Of a stretch of 64,000 bases of DNA, positions 10,286-20,141 are shown one piece after another. Position 1 is the first letter of the stretch, and every line of letters starts with the position of its first letter. The stretch is from Canibacter oris (GTDB lineage: Bacteria > Actinomycetota > Actinomycetes > Actinomycetales > Microbacteriaceae), in assembly GCF_014197205.1 (NCBI RefSeq), contig NZ_JACIFD010000008.1:32414-96413 (forward strand), written 5' to 3'. Below the pieces are notes generated by a model that was not told the DNA's origin, made no database searches, and worked only from the letters and a program-made list of their open reading frames with translations. Both the position numbers and the translations under genes were made by a program.

Positions 10286-11521
10286 CTATTTCAGTCGCGT
10301 TATTTTTTTAGTGACTACGCTCCAGATGGCAGCTATGAAAGCTGCTGCGGGAACGGCAAACATTACAAACTGTAGTGACTGCAGCGCCAATAGCGCAGCT
10401 ACCGTCCCCGGACCAAAGACCGCCGCAGCGCCTGAAAACATCGCCCACAACCCTAAAAATTTTGCTTTGCCACGCGCGGGACTTAAATCAGCTCCGATTG
10501 TCATGTTGATTCCGGCACCAAAACCATTGCCCACTGATATCACCAAAACTCCCAACAGCATCCCCGTGAATGTGTTGGAAAAGGCGAGAATGATGTATCC
10601 CCCTCCGAACGAAACCAGACACAAAAACAGAGTTGCGATTCGCCCTACGTGATCTTTAAACCAGCCTCCCGGCACCATAAACAGCAGTTCAACAGCTGCT
10701 CCAATTGCCAACAGCAAAGCTATTTGTGAGGGCGCTAACTGCAATGCGACGCCTAATAGGGTGAGCAGTACCGGCAGCAAAACCCGCATGGCGCTGAGGA
10801 TCATAATACTGCAACCAATTATTAGCACTGCTGACCATCGAACTTTGTCGTTTGCAGACTCTGTATCGGCACTGCGTGCTGCACTGTTTGCGGCAGACTG
10901 GCCGACAGGCTCTCCCGCAAAACGGTTTTTATCGGAGACCGGGGCGCGGGTGGCGCAGAGGTAGGCCACAGCTACACAAGCTGCCGCGAAAAAGTAAACA
11001 CTCCACAGCGGCAGGATGAGCAGCAGGCCCGCAGCGCAAAGCGGGCCAAGCAAGGCCCCAGCTCGCTGCGATCCACCCAACCCGGTCATGGCGCGACCGC
11101 GCAGCGCAGCGGGAATTGCTGTCGCGACTAAAACTTGCCGCGCCAGGTTCCACACCGCCATCGCAGGCACCCGCAGCAGCATCGCAGCCACAAAAATCCC
11201 AAAGCTCACTGTGCTGCTGTTGAGCATCAGAGCAACCCCGGAGAGTGTCAAAAATAGCGCAACAATCACAGTGGAGTAGGCAATCGCTCGCGGCTCTCCA
11301 ACACGGTCAATCAGCACACCGGCCGGCATCGAAAAACTTACAGCTAGAATGCCGACCAGAGCGATCAGAGCTGTCGCGGTAGCTGCGGGAGCACCAAATT
11401 GCAAGAGCGCTAACACCTGCACACTAAAAACTGCGGCAGCCGCCATCCCAAACAGCACTGTCGGAGCATAAACCGGCCAAAATAGCTGCCGTAAAACCCC
11501 GTTATCGGTCGGTGATGTCAC
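10286..11521 (-). CDS. Major facilitator superfamily transporter
   Basis: Encodes 411 residues with about 12 hydrophobic segments. The loop after helix 2 reads [16 protein letters not shown], a form of the MFS motif A, and the equivalent loop in the second half is [16 protein letters not shown] roughly 35-residue hydrophilic linker near 200-235 separates the halves. The layout fits a drug or metabolite exporter; the substrate is unknown. The GTG start overlaps the end of rarA by 20 bases, so the two are translated from one message. It sits between rarA and rpsD, which are often direct neighbours in actinobacteria. Confidence 0.85.
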   Translation of the reverse strand: MTSPTDNGVLRQLFWPVYAPTVLFGMAAAAVFSVQVLALLQFGAPAATATALIALVGILAVSFSMPAGVLIDRVGEPRAIAYSTVIVALFLTLSGVALMLNSSTVSFGIFVAAMLLRVPAMAVWNLARQVLVATAIPAALRGRAMTGLGGSQRAGALLGPLCAAGLLLILPLWSVYFFAAACVAVAYLCATRAPVSDKNRFAGEPVGQSAANSAARSADTESANDKVRWSAVLIIGCSIMILSAMRVLLPVLLTLLGVALQLAPSQIALLLAIGAAVELLFMVPGGWFKDHVGRIATLFLCLVSFGGGYIILAFSNTFTGMLLGVLVISVGNGFGAGINMTIGADLSPARGKAKFLGLWAMFSGAAAVFGPGTVAALLALQSLQFVMFAVPAAAFIAAIWSVVTKKITRLK

Positions 11522-12857
11522 GAATCGCCTGTAATCTTTCTGCTATCACTGCCTCTTTGCCGTGCCGCGCCGGCACATAGTACTTTGTGCCCTGTAAAGT
11601 GTCGGGCAGATACTGCTGTGGCAGCACACCGCGCGGGTCATTGTGCGGATACTGATACCCCACCCCGTGCCCGAGTTTTTTAGCACCGGGATAGTGTGCA
11701 TCACGCAGATGCAGCGGCACCACTCCGCATTTGCCAGCCTGCACATCCGCAAGCGCCGCATCAATGCCTCGAATCACCGCGTTCGATTTCGGCGCGGTTG
11801 CCAAATAAATAGTGGCCTCCGCCAGTGGCAATCGAGCCTCCGGCAAACCAATCAGCTGGGTTGCCTGCGCTGCCGCGGTGGCAACCACCAGGGCTTGCGG
11901 ATCCGCCATTCCAATATCTTCCGCAGCGTGCACCATCAGGCGTCGCGCAATAAAACGCGGATCCTCACCCGCGGCAATCATCCGCGCCAGGTAGTGCAGC
12001 GCCGCATCGGGATTAGAGCCGCGAATAGACTTAATAAAAGCGCTGGTGACATCGTAGTGCTGATCGCCATTCTTGTCGTACCGTAACAGCGCCCGATCTG
12101 CGATTTTCGCAACCACCTCCGCAGTGATTTCGGGCGTCTCGGGGCCTTCTTCAGGGAGTGTGGATCCGCCCTCCCCTGCCAGCACCGCAGCGGCCACAGC
12201 TTCCAACGTGGTTAATGCCCGCCGCGCGTCTCCCGCGGCAAACTGCACCAGTGCTTGCAGCGCCTCCGGAGTGCAAGTAACCGCTCCCGCGAGCCCCTGC
12301 GGCGCAGCTATTGCACGCTCCAGCAGTGTCTGCAGGTCGGGATCTCGCAGCGGTTGCAGCGTTACCTGCAACGAGCGTGAAAGCAGCGGCGAGATTACGG
12401 AGAAAGAAGGATTTTCAGTGGTCGCCGCGACCAGCGTCACCCAGCCATTTTCTACCCCGGGCAGCAGCGCGTCCTGCTGCGCTTTTGAGAAGCGATGGAT
12501 TTCGTCGAGGAACAACACCGTCTGCGTGTTGAACAGGTCGCGACCGCGAAGTGCTTCTTCCATCACCTGCCGCACGTCTTTAATGCCCGCGGTAACAGCG
12601 GAGAGCTCAACAAATTTTTTGCCACTGCTGCGAGCCAGCGCCTGCGCAATGGTGGTTTTCCCGGTGCCTGGCGGGCCCCAAAGAATCACCGAAACGCCAG
12701 ATGTGTCAGACTCTGCCAGCTGCATCAACGGTGAACCCGGATACAGAATATGCTGCTGCCCCACCACCTCAGTGAGGGTGCTTGGGCGCATCCTAACCGC
12801 CAGTGGCTGGCGCACAGCTCGCCCCGCAAATGTCTGCCCTGATTCCATAAGTCTCAT
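11502..12857 (-). CDS. rarA: Replication-associated recombination protein A (AAA+ ATPase)
   Basis: RarA/MgsA acts at stalled or gapped replication forks. Encodes 451 residues. The AAA+ core has Walker [16 protein letters not shown] (about residue 60), Walker [10 protein letters not shown] (about 115) and sensor 1 [10 protein letters not shown] (about 140). The C-terminal part has [23 protein letters not shown] (given over the substrate-binding region) and YPHNDPRG near the end. ATGs at 12857 and 12848 are both possible starts and neither has a clear ribosome-binding site. It shares a short promoter region with the divergent DUF349 gene. Confidence 0.94.
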   Translation of the reverse strand: MRLMESGQTFAGRAVRQPLAVRMRPSTLTEVVGQQHILYPGSPLMQLAESDTSGVSVILWGPPGTGKTTIAQALARSSGKKFVELSAVTAGIKDVRQVMEEALRGRDLFNTQTVLFLDEIHRFSKAQQDALLPGVENGWVTLVAATTENPSFSVISPLLSRSLQVTLQPLRDPDLQTLLERAIAAPQGLAGAVTCTPEALQALVQFAAGDARRALTTLEAVAAAVLAGEGGSTLPEEGPETPEITAEVVAKIADRALLRYDKNGDQHYDVTSAFIKSIRGSNPDAALHYLARMIAAGEDPRFIARRLMVHAAEDIGMADPQALVVATAAAQATQLIGLPEARLPLAEATIYLATAPKSNAVIRGIDAALADVQAGKCGVVPLHLRDAHYPGAKKLGHGVGYQYPHNDPRGVLPQQYLPDTLQGTKYYVPARHGKEAVIAERLQAIRDITDR

Positions 12858-12982
12858 TTTATAACTAGTGAGGGTGCCGAAACTGTGCTGCGCTGTATAA
12901 ACACAGATTAACCGGGTATAGTTAGAAGCGTCCTATTCAGCGGTGCATGGCACCGTTCACTCGCTAGCGAAAGAGACTGACC

Positions 12983-14203
12983 GTGACCGAAGAAACTATC
13001 CAGAACGAATTTGGCCGTGTCGACGCAGATGGCACTGTCTACGTGAAAGACGGCGATACCGAACGAGCAGTGGGTCAATTCTCTGACGGCAGCCCAGCCG
13101 AAGCGATGGCCTTCTACACCCGCCGTTTTGAAGATTTGATGGGTCAGGTGACGCTGGCTGAGGCTCGTATCTCGCAGGGCACCGCTGGAGTGCAGGTTGT
13201 ACAGACTGTCGCGAAGCTGGCTGAGCAGGTGAAAGAACCGGCTGCGGTTGGTAACCTGGCGGCACTGCGTGACCGTGTTGCCGCACTGGAAACCCGCGCC
13301 GCAGAATTTGCAGCCGCGCAGAAAGCCCAGAAGGAAGCAGCTAAAGCGCAAGCTGCGGCAGAGCGAGAGGCGATTGTGGTGGCAGCAGAAGAGCTGGCCG
13401 CACAGCCGCACGACAAGATTCGCTGGAAAGACACCGGCAAAGCTTTCGAAGATTTGTTTGCGCAGTGGCAGCACCACCAGCGCACTACCGTACAGCTGCC
13501 GAAAACTCAGGCTGATGCGCTGTGGAAACGGTTCCGCAACGCGCGGCAGGGTTTCGAGCAGGCTCGCCGCCGTTACTTTGCACAGATTGACGCCACCAAT
13601 AAAGAGGTGAAGGCAGGCAAGGAGCGCATCATCGCACGCGCTGAAGAGCTCGCCGCGCAGGGCGCTGCCGCGATTCCAAGCTACCGGCAGCTGCTTGACG
13701 AGTGGAAAGCGATGCCACGCGCAAACCGCAAGATTGAAGACTCCCTGTGGGAACGGTTTAAAGCAGCAGGCGATGTGCTCTACAGCGCTCGCGCAGCTGA
13801 AATGGCTGTTGTTGACGGTGAGCAGAGCGAGAACCTGGTGCGTAAGCAGGAGCTGCTGGGCGAAGGCGAAGCGCTGCTGCAGCTGACTGATCACAAAGCC
13901 GCACGACAGCAGCTGACTGCGCTGCAGCTACGTTGGGATGAAATTGGCCGTGTCCCAAAGCAGAATGTGCGTGAGGTAGAGTCACGCATGCGCAAGCTTG
14001 AGGATCACGTAAAGCAGCTTGAAGAAGACTACTGGAAGGCCACCGACCCAGAGCCAGAGGCTCGCAGCGCTGGACTGCGCGGGCAGCTAGAGACTTCTAT
14101 CGCTGAGATTCAGGCGGAGCTGCAAGAAGCTACCGGCGCACGAAAAACCGCGCTGGAAGAAAAGCTCAAGACGCAGCAGGAATGGCTAGCAGCGCTCAGC
14201 TAA
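12983..14203 (+). CDS. DUF349 domain protein
   Basis: Encodes 406 residues from the GTG at 12983, behind AAAGAGACTGACC. The protein is rich in Ala, Glu, Lys and Gln and should be almost wholly helical coiled coil. Three DUF349-like repeats are visible, each with a Trp near the start and an ALWKRFRNAR or SLWERFKAAG core (about residues 150-175 and 255-270; a third near 300-350). The family is widespread in actinobacteria next to rel and rarA; a nucleic-acid role has been suggested for relatives, but function is not settled. A strong terminator follows. Confidence 0.88.
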   Translation: MTEETIQNEFGRVDADGTVYVKDGDTERAVGQFSDGSPAEAMAFYTRRFEDLMGQVTLAEARISQGTAGVQVVQTVAKLAEQVKEPAAVGNLAALRDRVAALETRAAEFAAAQKAQKEAAKAQAAAEREAIVVAAEELAAQPHDKIRWKDTGKAFEDLFAQWQHHQRTTVQLPKTQADALWKRFRNARQGFEQARRRYFAQIDATNKEVKAGKERIIARAEELAAQGAAAIPSYRQLLDEWKAMPRANRKIEDSLWERFKAAGDVLYSARAAEMAVVDGEQSENLVRKQELLGEGEALLQLTDHKAARQQLTALQLRWDEIGRVPKQNVREVESRMRKLEDHVKQLEEDYWKATDPEPEARSAGLRGQLETSIAEIQAELQEATGARKTALEEKLKTQQEWLAALS

Positions 14204-14220
14204 CCTGCATGAAGGTTAGC
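14199..14220 (+). other. Inverted repeat at the end of the DUF349 gene
   Basis: GCTAACCT and AGGTTAGC flank a six-base loop directly across the stop codon. Outer arms CGCTCA and TGAGCG extend the stem with a three-base bulge. There is no T tract, so it may protect the transcript end and not terminate it. Confidence 0.45.
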
Positions 14221-14271
14221 TGTTGAGCGTGTTGCCACGCTCTCACCTGGCTGAGTTTTCAACAGATTCTG

Positions 14272-14308
14272 AGTTTGGGTCGCATACGTAACGTACGCGG
14301 CCCAAACT
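14272..14308 (+). terminator. Long terminator hairpin after the DUF349 gene
   Basis: AGTTTGGG (14272-14279) and CCCAAACT (14301-14308) form the base of an almost perfect stem of about 16 pairs, followed by TTTATTT. The start codon of the next gene lies six bases beyond the stem, which is unusual. Confidence 0.7.
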
Positions 14309-14314
14309 TTATTT

Positions 14315-15025
14315 ATGAGTATTTCTGTCGCACAATTCAACCCGTATCCCCTCACGGTTCAAGCTTTGCCGATGCTGCACACCCTGCCTGCACCCGTGCT
14401 GCAGCGGCACCTCAGCCGTGGCGAAGTGATGAGGCTCGGCGCCGGCTTTTGCCTGCCGCACACAGCAGAGGTTCCGCTCGCCCGACTTTATAGTTTAGCT
14501 CCGCTGCTGCCGCACCCACAGCGGGTGGCGCTGTGTCGCAGCACCGCAGCATGGGTGTGGAATGCGCTGCAGGGCTTGCCACCTTGTCTTGAGGTAAATA
14601 CGTTACCACCGTACAGCCGGGTCAGCACTCAGCTGCCGGACAGCACCACCCCGGCGCTGCATGTTGTCGCGCACTACAGCAGATACCGCCCGGAAGATCT
14701 AGTCACCTATCAGGGGCTAACTGTGACCAGCCGACTACGCACCCTGTTAGATCTGCTGTATCACCCTGGCAAAGACCCGCACACCACGCTGCTAACCTGC
14801 CACCGGTTACGGCTGAGCCTCGGCCTGAAGCTGCCTGCACTCACCGCGGTTGTGACTGAGCGGCGGCATCCGCAAAAACGCACAGCGCTGCACCAGCTGG
14901 CAGTGCTAGCAGCAGATGAAGCGGCAACACCCGAAGCGCTGGCAAACACAACCGAAAGCCAGCGGGCACCCACCATGGCTGTCAAAAGCTCCGAGACAAA
15001 GTCTCACACGGTATTGACGCGGTAA
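14315..15025 (+). CDS. AbiEi-like / winged-helix actinobacterial protein (uncertain)
   Basis: Encodes 236 residues. The N-terminal region, with LARLYSLAPLLPHPQ followed by STAAWVWNAL (about residues 55-85), and the later LTVTSRLRTLLDLL (about 138-151) resemble actinobacterial proteins annotated as type IV antitoxin AbiEi-like. No partner toxin is adjacent, so a toxin-antitoxin role is not supported. The ATG comes six bases after a terminator stem and lacks a ribosome-binding site; a later Met (residue 20 or 39) could be the real start. The 3' end overlaps the convergent rel gene by 22 bases. Confidence 0.55.
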   Translation: MSISVAQFNPYPLTVQALPMLHTLPAPVLQRHLSRGEVMRLGAGFCLPHTAEVPLARLYSLAPLLPHPQRVALCRSTAAWVWNALQGLPPCLEVNTLPPYSRVSTQLPDSTTPALHVVAHYSRYRPEDLVTYQGLTVTSRLRTLLDLLYHPGKDPHTTLLTCHRLRLSLGLKLPALTAVVTERRHPQKRTALHQLAVLAADEAATPEALANTTESQRAPTMAVKSSETKSHTVLTR

Positions 15026-17253
15026 ACGTCATAGACACCGTCAATGCGCCGCACCGCGTTCAAAACCCGCTCTAAATGGGTTGCGTTTGCCATTTCGAAA
15101 GTGAAGCGGCTCGTTGCCACGCGCGAGCTAGAGGTTTGCACCGATGCTGACAGAATATTTACATGGTGCTCAGCCAAAACTCTCGTCACATCAGACAGCA
15201 GGCGGGAACGATCCAGCGCTTCCACCTGAATATTGACGAGGAAAGCATTGTGTTGATTCTCAGCCCAGGTGACCTCGATTAACCGTTCAGCCTGATCCTG
15301 CAGCGCAATATAGTTCAGGCACTCTGTGCGATGCACCGAAACGCCCTGGCCCCGAGTCACAAACCCGCCGATGTCATCGCCAGGAACTGGGGTGCAGCAC
15401 TTCGCGAGCTTCACCAACAGGTCAGCTTCGCCGCGCACCACCACGCCGCAATCGTTCGTCTGCTTCGTGTAGAGCCGTTTCGCGGCAGGCAGTGAGTGAT
15501 CAACACTCTCGGCTTCGCTGTTGTCATCCCCTGCTAGGGTTTGCTGTAGCCGCTCCACAGTTTTCTGCGCTGAAATACGCCCCTCACCAATCGCAATATA
15601 GAGCGAATCGATGTCGGCGTAGTGCAGCTCCAATGCAACCTGTTTAATCGCGTCAGCCTGCATCAAACGCTGCAGCGGCAGATTTTGTTTACGTAGCTCC
15701 TTGAACAGCTGTTCTTTACCGCTCTCTGCAGCATCCGCGCGGCGTTCTTTAGTGAACCACTGCCGAATTTTGTTTTGCGCGCGCTTGCTCTTGACAAAAT
15801 TCAGCCAGTCTTTGCTTGGCCCGGCATTCGGATCGTTAGAGGTCAAAACCTCCACCACGTCACCGGTTTTGAGCACAGTCTCAAGACCGACAAGCCGGCT
15901 ATTAACACGCGCACCCATGGTTTTGTAACCAACAGTTGTGTGCACCGCGAAGGCAAAATCTACCGGCGTTGCCCCCGCAGGCAAGCCGATTGCCTTGCCC
16001 TGTGGGGTGAAAACATAAACCTCTTTGGCCCCGATCTCAAAGCGCAACGCCTCCAAGAATTCGCCCGGATCAGCAGTCTCTGCTTGCCAATCGTTAATGT
16101 GCGACAGCCACGCCATTTCGGTGGCGTGAATATTTTTATCGCCCCCGCCATCACGCTGATTCTGCTTGTATTTCCAGTGCGCCGCAACACCGTACTCTGC
16201 GCGCTGATGCATTTCATAAGTGCGCACCTGAATCTCTACTGCGCGCCCATCAGGGCCAATCACCGAGGTGTGCAGCGATTGATAGAGATTAAATTTTGGG
16301 CTCGCAATATAGTCTTTAAACCGCCCCGGGATTGGAATCCACCGCGCGTGCACCGCGCCAAGCACGGCATAGCAGTCGCGGATCGACTCCACCAAAACCC
16401 TAATTCCCACCAGGTCATAGATTTCGTCAAAGTCTTTGCCGCGCACCACCATCTTCTGATAAATCGAGTACAGCTCTTTCGGGCGACCCGTAACAGTGCC
16501 GCGCAACTTGTGGGTGCGCAAATCAGACTCTAGCGCATCGGTCACCTTCTGCACCAGCTCCTCACGCTGCGGATTACGCTGAGCTACCAGATTTTCAATC
16601 TCACTGTAGAGCTTCGGTTTCAGCACCGCGAAAGACAGATCCTCAAGCTCAGTCTTAATCGACTGAATACCCAGGCGGTGCGCCAGAGGAGCATAAATTT
16701 CGAGGGTTTCCTTAGCCTTAGAACGTGCTTTCTCTGCCGGCATAAAACCCCAGGTGCGAGCATTATGCAAACGATCAGCCAGTTTAATAACCAAAACCCG
16801 AATGTCTTTGGTCATCGCAACAATCATCTTGCGCACGGTCTCCGCCTGCGCGGCCTCACCGTACTGCAGCTTGTCAAGCTTGGTAACTCCGTCTACCAGC
16901 AGCGCAATCTCAGCCCCAAAGTCGGCGGTCAGCTGCTCCACTGTGTAGTCTGTGTCTTCCACGGTGTCATGCAACAGCGCGCCCGCCACAACAGTTGCCG
17001 TAACTCCCAAGTCTGCGAGAATCTGTGCCACCGCAACCGGATGCGTAATATACGGCTCGCCGCTTTTACGCACCTGCGTGCGGTGGTACTCCGCAGCAAC
17101 CGCGTATGCTCTCCGGATTAGATCCAGATCAGAGCGTGGGTGATTAGCCTTCACCGTGCGGATCAGCTGCTCAATTCCCTCCGGATTCTGGCCGCGGCCG
17201 AAAACACGAGGCACAAACCTTCTAATTGAACTTGGTGCACCGTTACTAGCCAT
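15004..17253 (-). CDS. rel: Bifunctional (p)ppGpp synthetase/hydrolase
   Basis: Makes and degrades the stringent-response alarmone. Encodes 749 residues. Domain order: HD hydrolase with HDTVEDTDYT (about residue 90), RelA_SpoT synthetase with GRPKELYSIYQKM (about 258) and KFNLYQSLHTS (about 320), TGS with YVFTPQGKAIGLPAGATP (about 415), a Zn-finger/helical region with KCCTPVPGD, and a C-terminal ACT domain. Both catalytic domains have their key residues. The ATG at 17253 is preferred because AGGGAGG sits five bases upstream; a GTG one codon earlier is too close. A 9-base inverted repeat lies just upstream. Confidence 0.96.
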   Translation of the reverse strand: MASNGAPSSIRRFVPRVFGRGQNPEGIEQLIRTVKANHPRSDLDLIRRAYAVAAEYHRTQVRKSGEPYITHPVAVAQILADLGVTATVVAGALLHDTVEDTDYTVEQLTADFGAEIALLVDGVTKLDKLQYGEAAQAETVRKMIVAMTKDIRVLVIKLADRLHNARTWGFMPAEKARSKAKETLEIYAPLAHRLGIQSIKTELEDLSFAVLKPKLYSEIENLVAQRNPQREELVQKVTDALESDLRTHKLRGTVTGRPKELYSIYQKMVVRGKDFDEIYDLVGIRVLVESIRDCYAVLGAVHARWIPIPGRFKDYIASPKFNLYQSLHTSVIGPDGRAVEIQVRTYEMHQRAEYGVAAHWKYKQNQRDGGGDKNIHATEMAWLSHINDWQAETADPGEFLEALRFEIGAKEVYVFTPQGKAIGLPAGATPVDFAFAVHTTVGYKTMGARVNSRLVGLETVLKTGDVVEVLTSNDPNAGPSKDWLNFVKSKRAQNKIRQWFTKERRADAAESGKEQLFKELRKQNLPLQRLMQADAIKQVALELHYADIDSLYIAIGEGRISAQKTVERLQQTLAGDDNSEAESVDHSLPAAKRLYTKQTNDCGVVVRGEADLLVKLAKCCTPVPGDDIGGFVTRGQGVSVHRTECLNYIALQDQAERLIEVTWAENQHNAFLVNIQVEALDRSRLLSDVTRVLAEHHVNILSASVQTSSSRVATSRFTFEMANATHLERVLNAVRRIDGVYDVYRVNTV

Positions 17254-17271
17254 CACAGCCTCCCTAGAGTT

Positions 17272-17296
17272 CAGGAATTAAAATTTATAATTCCTG
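17272..17296 (-). promoter_or_regulatory. Perfect inverted repeat upstream of rel
   Basis: CAGGAATTA and TAATTCCTG are separated by seven bases, ending about 18 bases before the rel start codon. On the minus strand the centre reads TATAAAT, which could be a -10 element, so this could be an operator over a rel promoter, or a transcript hairpin. No assigned regulator. Confidence 0.45.
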
Positions 17297-17321
17297 ATTG
17301 TAACGCGTCAGCAGAGCAAAA

Positions 17322-18350
17322 TTATTTTTTCACGCTCTTACGCGCCGCTTTTTTCTTAACCTCGCCGTTCTTAACCGCGATAATTTCAGCGTCAAGCTCC
17401 TGCAGCGCACTCTCCTTTTCCCGCATGTGCACATAAACCGGTGCGGCGATGAAAATAGTTGAGTATGCGCCAACAAGAATACCGATGAACAGCGCCAGAG
17501 CGATGTCACGCAGTGTTCCAGCCCCGAGCACATATGCGCCGATAAAGAGAATCGAGCCAACCGGCAGCAACCCTACAACAGAGGTGTTAATCGAGCGCAC
17601 CAGGGTTTGGTTAACCGCGAGATTTACAGCCTCCGCAAAAGTCTGCTGCTTCTCACGCATCACATCAGGAATCGTGTTCTCACGAATTTTATCGAAAACC
17701 ACCACGGTGTCGTACAGGGAGTACCCGAGAATCGTAAGGAACCCGATAACCGCTGCAGGAGTGATTTCAAAGCCTGCAAGCCCATACACACCAGCGGTCA
17801 CAATCATGTCGTGTGCGAGAGCGATCATCGCCGCCAGCGACATTTTCCAGGTGCGGAAGTAAATCGCCATGGTGACAGTTGCGAACAACAGGAACACCAC
17901 CAGTGCAATCACCGCAGAGCGTGTCACATCTTTGCCCCAAACCGCACCAATAAATGACGAGGTCACTTCACTCTGGTCGACGTTGTAAGCAGCAGCAAGC
18001 AGTTCAGCAACGCGCTGCGAATCAGCTTTTTCGAGCTGCGCAGTCTGCACCTGTACATCACTTGTGCCCACAAGGGTAACCCGCGGCTCAGAATCACCAA
18101 CAACCTCTTTAACCGCCGCAATTGCCGGCGCAGTATCGCGTTCCTGCTCCCCGACATGCACCTGGAACTGGCTGCCACCGGTGAACTCAATGCCCAGTGC
18201 ATAGCCGCCACGCACCAGCGGGCCGAGCACCGCAATCACCACAAAAACGAGCGCTAGCAAATACCACAGCTTCCGCTTGGCAACAAAGCCAAACGATTTT
18301 TTACCGGTGTAAAGATCGTTACCAAACTGCGCGAATGAGAACTTAGCCAT
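17322..18350 (-). CDS. secF: Protein translocase subunit SecF
   Basis: Membrane partner of SecD, using the proton gradient to help release secreted proteins after SecA-driven transport. Encodes 342 residues. A first helix near 30-50 is followed by the periplasmic P4 domain starting GIEFTGGSQFQV. The five-helix RND-type bundle follows, with GYSLYDTVVVFDKIREN (about 210) and SINTSVVGLLPVG (about 255). The lysine-rich tail after residue 320 is cytoplasmic. The ATG begins two bases after the secD stop, and the ribosome-binding site lies in the end of secD. Confidence 0.96.
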   Translation of the reverse strand: MAKFSFAQFGNDLYTGKKSFGFVAKRKLWYLLALVFVVIAVLGPLVRGGYALGIEFTGGSQFQVHVGEQERDTAPAIAAVKEVVGDSEPRVTLVGTSDVQVQTAQLEKADSQRVAELLAAAYNVDQSEVTSSFIGAVWGKDVTRSAVIALVVFLLFATVTMAIYFRTWKMSLAAMIALAHDMIVTAGVYGLAGFEITPAAVIGFLTILGYSLYDTVVVFDKIRENTIPDVMREKQQTFAEAVNLAVNQTLVRSINTSVVGLLPVGSILFIGAYVLGAGTLRDIALALFIGILVGAYSTIFIAAPVYVHMREKESALQELDAEIIAVKNGEVKKKAARKSVKK

Positions 18351-18352
18351 TT

Positions 18353-20053
18353 TTAGCCTTCCTGATTTTCTCGCGCGGCAGCTGCCTTGCGTTCTGCAAT
18401 TGTCTGATTAGTCTGTCCGGCTTTCGCCTTGCGTGACGCCTTATTTGCACGAGGCGCCCCGGAGCTCACTTTGCCGCGGCCCTGATACTTAGCTGGCACG
18501 CCGAGGGCGCGCGGATCCAACCCCGATGCAGGATGGCCCTGACCCCAGAATCGGGTGCGTGCCATCAAGGTCAGCATCGGATGCGTAAACAGCGCCACCA
18601 CAATCAAGTCAACCAGTGTGGTGAGCCCAAGCGTGAACGCGAAACCACGCACGTTACCAACCGCTAAGAGGAACAGAATAATCGCCGCGAGGAAGAAGAT
18701 AGTATCGGAGGCGAGGATCGTGCGGAAGGCTTGCTTCCACCCCTGCTGCACGGCGTCTACCAAGCCCAGCCCATCACGCAGCGAATCACGCACGCGCTCA
18801 AAGTACACGATGAAGCTGTCGGCGGTGAAGCCAATCGCCACGATAATACCGGTCACGCCGGCCAGCGATAGGCGGTAACCGTAACGCCAGCTAAAGAGGG
18901 TCAGCAGCAAGTATGTCAGCAATGCCGCCACCAGCAGCGAGGTCACAGTCAGAATCGCGAGCCCGCGGTATTGGAAGATGGAGTAAATTACCACGATCAG
19001 CAGACCGATAACGCCGGCGATCAAACCTGCCTGCAGCTGGCTGACACCGAGAGTTGCAGAGATATCCTCCTGGCTCTGCACCTGGAAGCTAATCGGCAAC
19101 GCACCGTGCTTCAGCTGGTCTCCCAGCAGCGCTGAGCTCTGCTCGTCGAAGTTACCGGTAATCTGCGCGTTGCCGTCGAGGATTGCGGCGTTCATGCTCG
19201 GCGCTGAAATTACGCGCCCGTCAACCACGAAGGAAAACTGATTGTACGGGCTTTGCTGCGCCAAAAGCCGCTGGCTAATTGCCGCAAACTGCTTGGTGCC
19301 TTCCGCGTCAAAAGAAATATTTACGGCCCACTGCCCGGTTGCCGCGCCGGTCTGGGTAGTTACCAGCCCGCTGCCGGCATCAGCGATGGTGTCACCTGTC
19401 ATCTCGACCGGCGCCAGAATGTATTTTACCTGACCGGTGGTGTCGCAGGTAATCAGTGGGAGGGCTGGATCGGCCTCCCCAAGATCCGCCAAAGCCTCGT
19501 CAGAACACACAAAGTTGTCAAACTTGTCGATTAACGCCGGGGTCAGCCATTCCAGGCTACCGGCTTCACTCGGGCGCGGCTCTGGATAGAGCTTAGCGTC
19601 AGCTGCTGCGGTGTCAAGCCCGGCCGCCTGCTTTTGCTCCGCAGTGACCGCGTTAGCTCCAGCGCCCACAGCCAAAACCGCACGCAAATCTAGCCGTGCG
19701 GAGGCTTCAATCCGCTCCAGTGTGGCCTGATCGGCTTTACCCGGGATGGAAATCAGAATGTTGGAACCGCCCATGGTGCCAACCTCAGCTTCGGCAACAC
19801 CGGAAGAATCAACACGCTGACGAATAATCGCCACAGCCTGTTCCACCTGCTCCGCGGTTACTTCTGCGCCGTCAGTGTTTTTGGGTGCCAACAGAATCTG
19901 TGTACCGCCCTGCAAGTCAAGTGCTAGTTTCGGCACCAGAGTTGCCTCGCCGCGATTAAAACCCACCCCGATCAACGCAGCAATCGCCGCGATGATCACA
20001 ATTAGCCAGACTAGCGCACGTCTGGCGCTTTTAACAGCCGGTGCTGCAGCCAC
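18353..20053 (-). CDS. secD: Protein translocase subunit SecD
   Basis: Encodes 566 residues. Helix 1 (about 12-32) precedes the periplasmic region with LALDLQGGTQILL and, further on, VVDGRVISAPSMN. The C-terminal five-helix bundle includes GVTGIIVAIGFTADSFIVYFE (motif given in part, about 405) and RTILASDTIFFLAAIILF. A Lys/Ala-rich hydrophilic tail (about 510-566) is cytoplasmic. The GTG start at 20053 has AGGTGAGG upstream. With yajC before and secF after, this is the complete SecDF-YajC accessory complex. Confidence 0.96.
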   Translation of the reverse strand: MAAAPAVKSARRALVWLIVIIAAIAALIGVGFNRGEATLVPKLALDLQGGTQILLAPKNTDGAEVTAEQVEQAVAIIRQRVDSSGVAEAEVGTMGGSNILISIPGKADQATLERIEASARLDLRAVLAVGAGANAVTAEQKQAAGLDTAAADAKLYPEPRPSEAGSLEWLTPALIDKFDNFVCSDEALADLGEADPALPLITCDTTGQVKYILAPVEMTGDTIADAGSGLVTTQTGAATGQWAVNISFDAEGTKQFAAISQRLLAQQSPYNQFSFVVDGRVISAPSMNAAILDGNAQITGNFDEQSSALLGDQLKHGALPISFQVQSQEDISATLGVSQLQAGLIAGVIGLLIVVIYSIFQYRGLAILTVTSLLVAALLTYLLLTLFSWRYGYRLSLAGVTGIIVAIGFTADSFIVYFERVRDSLRDGLGLVDAVQQGWKQAFRTILASDTIFFLAAIILFLLAVGNVRGFAFTLGLTTLVDLIVVALFTHPMLTLMARTRFWGQGHPASGLDPRALGVPAKYQGRGKVSSGAPRANKASRKAKAGQTNQTIAERKAAAARENQEG

Positions 20054-20109
20054 TGTTTTTACCTCACCTTGATAAATGCGAAAGAATCATGCCGTGTGAC
20101 ATGAAAAGC

Positions 20110-20127
20110 GCACCGCCTAAGCGGTGC
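20110..20127 (-). terminator. Short hairpin between yajC and secD
   Basis: GCACCGC and GCGGTGC flank a four-base loop. On the minus strand the stem is followed by GCTTTT. The stem is short, so it may be a leaky terminator or attenuator that lowers secD-secF transcription relative to yajC. Confidence 0.45.
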
Positions 20128-20141
20128 ACTTAACTTGGAAT

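Noticed and set aside
12908..13894. Long open frame on the minus strand, 328 codons
   Set aside because: Antisense to the DUF349 gene, which has a good ribosome-binding site and family repeats. The antisense product is Cys/Leu-rich without motifs.
14315..15025. Type IV toxin-antitoxin system
   Set aside because: Only an AbiEi-like part is present; no AbiEii-like nucleotidyltransferase lies nearby.
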